Positions 56,250-64,000 of a stretch of 64,000 nt of DNA are shown here, piece after piece. Origin of the DNA: Planctomycetota bacterium (lineage in GTDB: Bacteria > Planctomycetota > UBA1135 > UBA2386); NCBI GenBank assembly GCA_019636245.1, contig JAHBXX010000001.1, positions 137,859 to 201,858 on the forward strand, written 5' to 3'. The notes beneath the pieces are model-generated. The model saw only the letters and a program-made list of their open reading frames with translations, was not told where the DNA came from and made no database searches. Position numbers and translations under genes: made by a program. Each line of letters opens with the position of its first letter. Within the stretch, counting starts at the first letter, position 1.

Positions 56250-57316
56250 CCGTCCGTGGGCGGCAGCCACTCGCGCAGCCGGGCGCCGACCGCGGCGCGG
56301 ATCTCGTCGCGGACCCGCCGGTAGGTGCGCAGGTCGCCGCCGTACGGATCGGCGACGTCGAGCCCGTCAGGCCGCAGCAGCGTCGCCTTGCCGCCGGCGG
56401 CCGGGGCCTCGGCGAGGATCGCCCGCAGGTGGCCGCGGCCGAGACAGTAGATCCGGTCGGCGCGTTCGAGCAGGACCGGGTCCACCGGTCGGCTGCGGTG
56501 CTCGCCGAGGTCGATGCCGAGTTCGGCGGCGACGGCGAGGCTGCCCTCGCTGGCCGGCAGGTCGGGCAACGCGCCGGTGCCGGCGCTGGTGAACGCGAGG
56601 CCGTGGTGCAGCACGTCCGCGGCGGCAACGCCGAGCTGCCGGGCCGTCAGTTCGCGCGCGAGCGCTGCGGCCAGGGGCGAGCGGCAGGTGTTGCCGGTGC
56701 AGACGAACAGCACCAGCGTGGCGGCGGCGTGCAGCACGTTGCTGGCCGAGAGGATGCCCTCGCGCAGCACCTCGAGGCGAGGGCCCGTGGCCCGCACGAG
56801 CGTCGACGGCGTGCCGAGCGGCGATCGGCCGTCGTCGACGACCAGCGTGAGGTCGGGCACGGCGGCGGCGATCGCGGTCGGTTCCACCAGCGGCGCCTCC
56901 CCGCCGCGGGCGACCGGCGCCAGCCACAGCGGTTCGCCGGCGGCGCGGATGACCTGCTGCGTGAACGCATGCGCGGGCACACGAACCGCGACTTCGCCAC
57001 CGTGCCGCGCCGGCAGCACGACGGTCAGCGGCCCGGGCCAGTAGCGCCCGACGAGTCGCGCGACGGTCGGCGGCACCTGTCGGGCCAGCGGCCGCAGGTC
57101 GTCGGACGACGCGATGTGCGCGGTGCGGGCCTCCGCGTCGTCGTTCGACCAGGCGCGCAGGCGCGCCGCGGCGGCCGGGTGGCTGGGCAGTGCGGCCAGG
57201 CCGTAGACGGTCTCGGTCGGCAGCGCCACGAGTTCCCCGCGGCGCAGGCGCGCCACGACTTCGGCGACGAGTGCGTCGGCGTCGCTGGCGCGCAGGAGTC
57301 GGCGGTCGCTGCCCAT
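56246..57316 (-). CDS. Sua5/YrdC-like domain fused to a low-molecular-weight (arginine-type) protein phosphatase
   Basis: 356 residues; an ATG 15 nt upstream (57331) is also possible. Residues about 8-190 match Sua5/YrdC (threonylcarbamoyl-AMP synthase): LVALPTETVYGLAALPSHP, YWPGPLTVVLPA, VAVRVPAHAF and PSTLVRATGPRLEVLREG. Yet the conserved KxRP substrate motif is replaced by RAWSNDDAEART, and the SANxSG motif by APVARGGEA, so this half is probably inactive. Residues about 200-356 are a low-molecular-weight phosphatase with an intact P-loop, CTGNTCRS (Cys206, Arg212), and the acid loop VADPYGGD. The Thr in the loop is the residue that makes Bacillus YwlE an arginine phosphatase. In Bacillus, ywlC (sua5) and ywlE are neighbours; here the two are fused. 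Cytoplasmic. Confidence 0.86.
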   Translation of the reverse strand: MGSDRRLLRASDADALVAEVVARLRRGELVALPTETVYGLAALPSHPAAAARLRAWSNDDAEARTAHIASSDDLRPLARQVPPTVARLVGRYWPGPLTVVLPARHGGEVAVRVPAHAFTQQVIRAAGEPLWLAPVARGGEAPLVEPTAIAAAVPDLTLVVDDGRSPLGTPSTLVRATGPRLEVLREGILSASNVLHAAATLVLFVCTGNTCRSPLAAALARELTARQLGVAAADVLHHGLAFTSAGTGALPDLPASEGSLAVAAELGIDLGEHRSRPVDPVLLERADRIYCLGRGHLRAILAEAPAAGGKATLLRPDGLDVADPYGGDLRTYRRVRDEIRAAVGARLREWLPPTDG

Positions 57317-57417
57317 CGGCGCCGCCACCATACTGCCCGCGGCGGCCTCGACCCGGGGCGAAACCCTGCGCGTGGGCGAGCTTTCACCGCCTGGGGTCCG
57401 TATCGTGCGCGGGCTCC

Positions 57418-58157
57418 ATGGCGACGTCTGCCCGCGAAGAACGACTCGCGCGGATCCGCACCCAGCGGCTGGCGCAGCTCGGCACGTTGCTGGCGGGATT
57501 CGCGCACGAGGTGCGCAACCCCCTCAGCACCATCGGCTTGAACCTGCAGCTGGTGCTCGAGGAGTTCCGCGAGCCGGAGTCGCCGCGCGACAAGCGCACG
57601 CAGAAGCGGCTGTCGACCGTCGAAGGCGAGGTGCGGCGGCTGCAGAAGATCCTCGAGGAGTTCCTGGGCTTCGCCCGCGCCCCCGAGCCGAAGCTGGCGC
57701 CGGTCGACCTGAACGCCCGGCTGGAGGCGCTGGTGCAGTTCCAGGAGCCGGAGTTCCGCGATCTCGGCATCACGCTGCGCTTCTACCCCGGCGCCGACAT
57801 CGGCCTGGTGCCGGTCGACTGGGACCACCTGCAGGCGGCGATCGTCAACCTGCTGCGCAATGCCAAGGAGGCCACCCCGGCCGGGGGCGAGGTCCTGGTG
57901 TCGACGGTGCGGGAAGGCGCCCAGGTCGCCATCCGGGTCACCGACACCGGATCGGGCATGCCGCCCGACGTGCAGGCGCGGGTGTTCGAGCCCTTCTTCA
58001 GCACCAAGCGCGCCGGCACCGGGCTCGGGCTGCCGACGGTGCGGCGGGTCGTCGAGGAGCACGGCGGCACGCTCACCCTGCAGTCGGAACCGGGCAAGGG
58101 CACGCAGTTCTCGATGCGGCTGCCGGCCGGTCGCAACGGCGAGGGCGAGGGCGCCGC

Positions 58158-58161
<4 letters not shown>
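57418..58161 (+). CDS. soluble sensor histidine kinase, NtrB-like
   Basis: 247 residues without membrane helices or a sensory domain. It is just a dimerisation/phosphoacceptor helix pair and an ATPase domain. The H-box is TLLAGFAHEVRNPLSTIGLN. The N-box is AAIVNLLRNAKEATPAGG, G1 is VTDTGSGM, F is RVFEPFFSTKRAG and G2 is GTGLGLPTVRRVV. It must sense through another protein or an internal signal. The ATG at 57418 lies 11 nt after TATCGT, a possible -10, implying a very short leader. The stop overlaps the ATG of its cognate regulator (ATGA). Confidence 0.9.
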
Positions 58162-59510
<1,349 letters not shown>

Positions 59511-59614
59511 GGGAGCGCGGTGGTCGTCGCGGCGGGTCGAGCCGAGGGGGCGGGGCGGCACGGCCGACAGACCGTGGATGGCGGCCGGCGCGATGCCTAG
59601 AGTTGCGCGGCGCC

Positions 59615-60598
59615 ATGACCGAACCCTCTGCCAAACCGCCGGTCCAGGATGGTCTCGCGTTCGAGCGCCCGCTGAGCGAACTGCAGACCAAGATCGCCGA
59701 GCTGCGCAAGCTCAGCGCCGGCTCGCACCTGGAACTGTCCGGCGAGATCGAACTGCTCGAGGAGCGGCTACGCCGGCAGACGGCGGAGGTCTACGCGCAG
59801 CTGTCGCCATGGGAGCGGGTCAACGTCGCCCGCCACGCCGACCGGCCGCTGACCTCGGACTACGTGCAGCTGATGCTCGACGACTTCGTCGAGCTGCACG
59901 GGGACCGGGTCTTCGGCGAGGACCGGGCGATCGTGACCGGGCTGGCGTCGATGGCCGGCACCCGCTTCCTGCTCGTCGGCCACCGCAAGGGCAAGACGGT
60001 CAAGGATCGCCTGGCGTGCAACTTCGGCTGCGCCCACCCCGAGGGCTACCGCAAGGCGCTGCAGAAGATGCGGCTGGCCGAGAAGCTGAAGCTGCCGATC
60101 GTCTCGTTCATCAACACCCCTGGCGCCTATCCCGGCATCGGCGCGGAGGAGCGCGGGCAGGCGGCGGCGATCGCCCGCAACATCCTCGAGATGTTCGAGA
60201 TCGAGGTGCCGATCGTGTGCCTCGTGATCGGCGAGGGCGGTTCCGGCGGCGCGCTCGGCATCGGCGTCGGCGATCGCGTCGGCATGCTCGAGAACAGCTA
60301 CTACTCCGTGATCTCCCCCGAGGGCTGCGCGGCGATCTTGTGGAAGAGCGGCGACAAGGCGCCGGAGGCCGCCGAGGCCCTGAAGCTGACCAGCAAGGAC
60401 CTGCTGCGGCTCGGTCTCGTCGACAAGATCCTCGAGGAGCCGCTGGGCGGCGCGCATCGGGACCCCAAGGCCACCGTCGACCGGGTCAAGGAGCAGATCC
60501 TGGAGTGGCTGGCGGAGCTGTCCCGGCTGCCGGTGGCCGAACTGCTGCAGCAGCGCTACCGGAAGTTCCGGGCCATGGGCACGCCGACGTCGGGCTGA
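59615..60598 (+). CDS. accA: acetyl-CoA carboxylase carboxyltransferase subunit alpha
   Basis: 327 residues, normal length. With AccD it moves the carboxyl group from biotin to acetyl-CoA to make malonyl-CoA for fatty acid synthesis. Typical pieces are FERPLSELQTKIAELRKLS near the start, WERVNVARHADRPLTSDYV, VGHRKGKTVKDRLACNFG, HPEGYRKALQKMRLAEK, FINTPGAYPGIGAEERGQA and GEGGSGGALGIGVGDRVGM, plus YYSVISPEGCAAILWKSG. No fused AccD. The gene stands alone; TAGAGT at 59598-59603, 11 nt before the ATG, is a candidate -10. Confidence 0.95.
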   Translation: MTEPSAKPPVQDGLAFERPLSELQTKIAELRKLSAGSHLELSGEIELLEERLRRQTAEVYAQLSPWERVNVARHADRPLTSDYVQLMLDDFVELHGDRVFGEDRAIVTGLASMAGTRFLLVGHRKGKTVKDRLACNFGCAHPEGYRKALQKMRLAEKLKLPIVSFINTPGAYPGIGAEERGQAAAIARNILEMFEIEVPIVCLVIGEGGSGGALGIGVGDRVGMLENSYYSVISPEGCAAILWKSGDKAPEAAEALKLTSKDLLRLGLVDKILEEPLGGAHRDPKATVDRVKEQILEWLAELSRLPVAELLQQRYRKFRAMGTPTSG

Positions 60599-60771
60599 AC
60601 CCGCCGGTGGGGGGGCGGTGTCGACCTGGCGCCGGCGAGGGCGTCCCGGGCGCCGGAATCTGCTCACGAGCAGGCGCCGGGCCTGTACGCGCCGCCGGTC
60701 GCGCGTAGAGTCCCCCCGGCGGCCCCGCCCCCGGGGCACCCGCCGCCGAACTCCGATCCGACGATGCGCCG

Positions 60772-61455
60772 ATGACCCGTCTCCCCCTCGAACGAGCCGC
60801 CGTGTCCGCGCCGGGCGATGTCTGCCCGGACCTGCCCGCCGGGTTGCCGGCGGCCATCGCCGAACTGGCGGCCGCGCCGCACATCAGCGACGCGGAACTG
60901 GTGCGCCGCACGCTCGCCGGCCAGCAGGACCCGTTCGCCGCCCTGGTCGCCCGCTACCAGAAGCGCGCGTTCTGGATCGCCTTCCACGTGGTGGGGCGGG
61001 TCGAGGACGCGCGCGACGTCACGCAGGAGGCCTTCGTCCGCCTGTTCCGGTCGCTGGCCCGCTACGACCTGCGCCGCGCCTTCTACACGTGGTTCTACCG
61101 CATCGTCATGAACCTCGCGATCGATCAGTTGCGCAAGCGGCGCTCGAGCCGCACGGCGCCGCTCGACGACGTGCTGCCGGGGCTGCCCGACGAACGCGAG
61201 GCCGCGGGTTCGGCGCCGCTCGAGCGCATCGAGGAGCACCAGCTGGTCTGGCGGGTGCTGGAGCGGCTCGACGCCCGGTTCCGCGCCGTGCTGGTGCTAC
61301 GCGACATCCATGGCCTCAGCTGCCGCGAAATCGCGCCGATCCTGCGCCTGACCCATGCGACGGCGCGCTGGCGCCTGCACCGCGGCCGGCAGATGTTCCG
61401 CGACCAGTGGGAACGGCTCGCGCACGACGGCGGGGCGCCGACGGAGGGTCGATGA
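60772..61455 (+). CDS. ECF-type RNA polymerase sigma factor
   Basis: 227 residues. Region 2 is at about 55-125 (PFAALVARYQKRAFWIAFHV, DARDVTQEAFVRLFRSLARY, FYTWFYRIVMNLAIDQLRKR). Region 4 is at about 155-215 (LDARFRAVLVLRDIHGLSC, REIAPILRLTHATARWRLHRGR). The usual GTVKSRL turn is replaced by HATARWRL. It lacks regions 1 and 3, as ECF factors do. It directs polymerase to a small regulon, probably envelope stress. The next gene, overlapping by 4 nt, has the zinc-finger form of an anti-sigma factor. TAGAGT at 60706-60711 is a candidate promoter -10, with about 55 nt of leader. Confidence 0.92.
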   Translation: MTRLPLERAAVSAPGDVCPDLPAGLPAAIAELAAAPHISDAELVRRTLAGQQDPFAALVARYQKRAFWIAFHVVGRVEDARDVTQEAFVRLFRSLARYDLRRAFYTWFYRIVMNLAIDQLRKRRSSRTAPLDDVLPGLPDEREAAGSAPLERIEEHQLVWRVLERLDARFRAVLVLRDIHGLSCREIAPILRLTHATARWRLHRGRQMFRDQWERLAHDGGAPTEGR

Positions 61456-62024
61456 GCTCGTGCCGCACGGTGCGCGAGGCGCTGCCGCTGTTCGTCGGCG
61501 GCGACCTGGATCCCGACCGGGCCGCCGCGGTCGGCAGCCACCTGCGGGATTGTCCGGGCTGCCGGCGCGAGGCGGTCGCGCTGCAGCAGCCGCTGCGGCG
61601 CCTGCGGCGGTTGCCCGTGCCGGTGGCGGGAGACGCCTTCTTCGCCGAACTGCAGGGCGCCATTCTCGATCGGGTCGAGGCCGCGGCGGGTTCGCCGGCC
61701 TCGCGGTGGGCCGGGGCGCTCGGTGGCCGTCGCACCTGGATGGCGCTGGCCGGCCTGCTGGCGGCGACGGCAGGCCTCTGGGCGCTGCGGCCCGCGGCGG
61801 CGCCCTCGGTGCTGCAGCGCGCGCCGATCACGATTCCGGTCGACCACCGGCAGCCGCCGTTGGTGGTGCCGCACGCGGGGCCCCGCGTCGAACTGCAGCC
61901 GCTCGGAGCGGAACCCGACGGCCCGGATCCGGGTGGCAGCGTCGCGCCCGGGATGATGGGGCGTTGGCGCCTGCGCACCCTGGTCGACGAGGAAGGGCCC
62001 CGGCCGGACCTGCCGCCCCGGTGA
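61452..62024 (+). CDS. membrane-anchored anti-sigma factor (zf-HC2 type)
   Basis: 190 residues. The N-terminal zinc-binding anti-sigma domain has Cys4 and the HxxxCxxC motif in VGSHLRDCPGCRREA. One membrane helix follows at about 92-110 (WMALAGLLAATAGLWAL), then a periplasmic, proline-rich tail of about 75 residues. It would hold the ECF sigma factor at the membrane until a signal is received. It starts with ATGA overlap after the sigma gene and with GGAGGG before the ATG. The periplasmic tail is short, so the signal may be relayed by the HEAT-PDZ protein encoded next. Confidence 0.85.
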   Translation: MSSCRTVREALPLFVGGDLDPDRAAAVGSHLRDCPGCRREAVALQQPLRRLRRLPVPVAGDAFFAELQGAILDRVEAAAGSPASRWAGALGGRRTWMALAGLLAATAGLWALRPAAAPSVLQRAPITIPVDHRQPPLVVPHAGPRVELQPLGAEPDGPDPGGSVAPGMMGRWRLRTLVDEEGPRPDLPPR

Positions 62025-62145
62025 TTCCGGTCCGCGGCGGCGCCCGGCAGCACGCCGGCGGCCGCCCGACAGGCCGGAGTCTTCCCTGGCCGGCGGCGTT
62101 GTGCGCCTCCGCGGCGGCAGTGGCCGCGGCGACCTGGAGGACATG

Positions 62146-63372
62146 ATGCGAATCGACGTGCGTGGCGCGGTGTTGGTGGCGGTGCTCGGCGGGTTGGGAT
62201 CGGCGGCAGGCCGGGCCCAGGAGCCGGCGCCCCCGCCCCCGCCTCCTTCCCCGGTGCCGGCCCCGGCGCCGGAGGCGCCCGGTGACGCGGCGGCGGCCGG
62301 ACGCTGGATCCGGGAACTGGGCAGCGAGAACTTCCGCGCCCGCCTCGAGGCCGAGGCGCAGCTGCGCAAGCTCGGCGACCGGGCCCTGCCGGAGCTGCGC
62401 CGCGCGGCCGAGAGCGACGCGGACCACGAGGTGCAATGGCGCGCCCGCCGCCTCGTGCGCGAGATCGAACGGGGGGAGGCGCGCGGGCTGCAGCAGCGGC
62501 CGCGCAACGACGCTCGCAGCGGCCGAAGGCCCGCCGTGACGCCCGAACAGGCCCGGCCGATGGACGGCATCGAGCAGCGGTTCGAGGGCCTGTTCCGCGA
62601 CATGGAGCAGCGTTTCGGGCTCGACATCCCGCGGGCCCGGTTCTTCCACGACGACTTCTTCCGCGACCTGCAGGAGCAGATGCGCAGCGGCATCGGGCGG
62701 TCGCAGGGCATGTCGATGCAGATCGGCCCCGACGGCAAGGTGCGCGTCGAGATCAAGGAGACCGACGCCGACGGCAAGGTGGAGACGAAGGTGTTCGAGG
62801 CACCCGACCTGCAGACCTTCGAACAGCAGTATCCGGGCGTGTTGCAGCGCGGCGGTCTCGGCTTCGACCTGCGCGCCGGCATCGACCCCGACCTGATGCT
62901 GCGACCGTTCTGGCCGCTGCGCCGCGACCGGGCGGACGCGTTCGGCGAGCCGGTGCCGCTGCCGCTGCCGCCCGACGCCGGGGCCGACGACCAGGTGCGC
63001 AGCGGCCAGCGACTGGGCATCGCCGTGCACCCGGAGATCCCGGCGGAACTGCGCGAGCACCTGGATCTGCCGGCGGGCCGCGGGTTGATGGTGCAGTCGG
63101 TGGCGGCCGACTCCCTGGCGATGGCCCTGGGGCTGCGGCCGGCGGACATCGTGGTGCAGATCGGCGAACGAGCGATCGGCGCGCCGGCCGATGTGCAGGC
63201 CGCCCTGGCGGCGATCGAGGCGGGTGCCGTGGTGGAGGTCCGGTTCCTGCGCAAGGGCGTCGAACAGTCGGCGCGCGCGCCGAAGCCCGCGGCGGCATCC
63301 GAGGCGGGCACCCCCCCGACGCGTGGACTGCGTCGCCGGGGTGCGGCGGACGAGCCGTCGGGGATCCGGTGA
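62146..63372 (+). CDS. exported HEAT-like and PDZ domain protein
   Basis: 408 residues. GGAGG at 62136-62140 favours this ATG (5 nt spacing) over the adjacent one at 62143. A signal peptide (MRIDVRGAVLVAVLGGLGS) is followed by a proline-rich linker and a HEAT-like helical module (about 50-105: WIRELGSENFRARLEAEAQL, RKLGDRALPELRRA). This module is common before PDZ domains in planctomycete exported proteins. The middle is charged (FRDMEQRFGLDIPRARFF). A PDZ domain occupies about 285-375 (GQRLGIAVHPEIPAELREHL, GRGLMVQSVAADSLAMALGL, RPADIVVQIGERAIGAPADV). No protease domain is present. It lies 121 nt after the anti-sigma gene. I infer a periplasmic peptide-binding partner in envelope sensing. 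Confidence 0.82.
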   Translation: MRIDVRGAVLVAVLGGLGSAAGRAQEPAPPPPPPSPVPAPAPEAPGDAAAAGRWIRELGSENFRARLEAEAQLRKLGDRALPELRRAAESDADHEVQWRARRLVREIERGEARGLQQRPRNDARSGRRPAVTPEQARPMDGIEQRFEGLFRDMEQRFGLDIPRARFFHDDFFRDLQEQMRSGIGRSQGMSMQIGPDGKVRVEIKETDADGKVETKVFEAPDLQTFEQQYPGVLQRGGLGFDLRAGIDPDLMLRPFWPLRRDRADAFGEPVPLPLPPDAGADDQVRSGQRLGIAVHPEIPAELREHLDLPAGRGLMVQSVAADSLAMALGLRPADIVVQIGERAIGAPADVQAALAAIEAGAVVEVRFLRKGVEQSARAPKPAAASEAGTPPTRGLRRRGAADEPSGIR

Positions 63373-63426
63373 GCCGGTGAGCCGGTGAGCCGGCGTCCCT
63401 CGGGCGGCAGGCGCGGCGACGCCGCT

Positions 63427-64000
63427 TCAGGCCGTGGGGGACCCGCGGTCGCCGGTGGGCGGCGCCATCAGTTCGCGGCGGCGCAGCTGACCGCAGGCCG
63501 CAGCCTGGTCGGCGCCGCGCTGGCGCCGCACCGTGACCTTGAGCCCGCCCCGCCGCAGCGCCGCCGCGAAGGCGTCGACCCGCACCGCCGCCGGTCGCCG
63601 CAGTTGGCCGCCGGCGGCCAGTTCGTCGACGGGGTTCCACGGGATCAGGTTCACCGTGCACGGCAGGCCGCCCAGGGTCTCGACGAGGGCCACCGCGTCC
63701 TCGGGCCGGTCGTTCATGCCCTCGAGCAGCACGACCTCGTAGGTCACCTCGCGGCCCTTGCGACCGAAGTAGCGGTGCGCGGCGGCGACGATCTCCGCCA
63801 CGCTGTGGCCGGCCGTCGGCACGAGGCGCCGGCGCAGGACGTCGTCGGCGGCATGCAGCGACACGGCCAGGTTGTAGGCGGGGTCGGCAGCGGCGAACCG
63901 CTCCATCTGCCGCGGGTAGCCCGAGGTGCTGACCGTGATGCGCCGTGCGCCCATGTCGATGCCGGCCGGGTCGTGGATGCGCTGCAGGGCCGGCAGCAGG
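63427..64000 (-). CDS. rlmN: 23S rRNA (adenine-2503-C2)-methyltransferase RlmN, N-terminus cut off
   Basis: About 190 C-terminal residues are in the window; the start and the CxxxCxxC radical-SAM motif lie beyond the right edge. The part seen matches RlmN: GARRITVSTSGYPRQMERFA, NLAVSLHAADDVLRRRLVPT, YEVVLLEGMNDRPEDAVAL, CTVNLIPWNP and VTVRRQRGADQAAACGQL near the end. The last Cys of that stretch is the methyl-carrier cysteine of the family. It methylates A2503 of 23S rRNA and position 37 of some tRNAs. It is convergent with the HEAT-PDZ gene across a 54-nt gap. Confidence 0.92.
   Translation of the reverse strand, partial: LLPALQRIHDPAGIDMGARRITVSTSGYPRQMERFAAADPAYNLAVSLHAADDVLRRRLVPTAGHSVAEIVAAAHRYFGRKGREVTYEVVLLEGMNDRPEDAVALVETLGGLPCTVNLIPWNPVDELAAGGQLRRPAAVRVDAFAAALRRGGLKVTVRRQRGADQAAACGQLRRRELMAPPTGDRGSPTA

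Noticed and set aside
63366..63393. Tandem repeat of GCCGGTGA around the stop of the HEAT-PDZ gene
   Set aside because: Only about three short copies; likely slippage, with no sign of a CRISPR or protein-binding array.

Overview
This window is very GC-rich: third codon positions are almost always G or C, and gaps between genes are short. It is almost entirely coding. The gene families point to a planctomycete (Planctomycetota). They include a planctomycete cytochrome-type (PSCyt1) protein, a DUF1549/DUF1553 protein and a DUF1501 protein in one operon, large secreted beta-rich proteins, HEAT-repeat lipoproteins, a type III glutamine synthetase, a b558-type succinate dehydrogenase, and an LpxD gene implying lipid A and an outer membrane. 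This is inference from gene families; there is no 16S rRNA gene in the window. Many adjacent genes overlap by 4 nt (ATGA or GTGA), so operons are easy to trace.

Layout. 1-4242 (minus): operon of a lipoprotein-like zinc protease with Ig-like domains, a secreted HEAT-like protein and a truncated helix-hairpin-helix protein. 4399-6650 (minus): glycerate 2-kinase and a D-2-hydroxyacid dehydrogenase (glyoxylate/hydroxypyruvate to glycerate metabolism). 6750-9527 (plus): class C beta-lactamase-like serine hydrolase and class I fumarase. 9544-12054 (minus): small membrane protein and a two-module secreted protein, separated by a strong hairpin. 12272-23848: a two-component system (periplasmic binding protein, histidine kinase, NtrC-type regulator) beside an operon of a phosphatase-cytochrome c' fusion lipoprotein, an iron(III)-type ABC importer, a five-haem cytochrome and a HEAT lipoprotein. 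A near-consensus sigma-54 promoter sits between the regulator and that operon. This is the most interesting region of the window.

23928-31824: CPA1 Na+/H+ antiporter, sdhCAB, a secreted DUF4139-like protein with a tryptophan cluster, and MgtE. 31962-32127: tRNA-Pro(CGG) with its own promoter and a terminator-like hairpin. 32283-38044 (minus): planctomycete DUF1549/DUF1553, DUF1501 and PSCyt1-LRR genes plus a GT87-like membrane protein. 38185-44165 (minus): a giant AsmA/DUF748-like protein coupled to a lipoprotein. 44285-46492: type III glutamine synthetase. 46548-51914 (minus): type II secretion core genes gspD, gspE and gspF. 52117-56249 (plus): PTS EIIA-like protein, membrane/spermidine-synthase-like/HEAT fusion, lpxD. 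56246-57316 (minus): Sua5-like domain fused to a low-molecular-weight phosphatase. 57418-59510 (plus): histidine kinase and NtrC-type regulator. 59615-63372: accA, then an ECF sigma factor, its putative anti-sigma factor and a HEAT-PDZ secreted protein. 63427-64000: 3' part of rlmN.

No CRISPR array, insertion sequence, prophage or rRNA gene was seen. No gap longer than about 220 bases lacks a gene, apart from the stretch holding the broken gene at 20826-21349.
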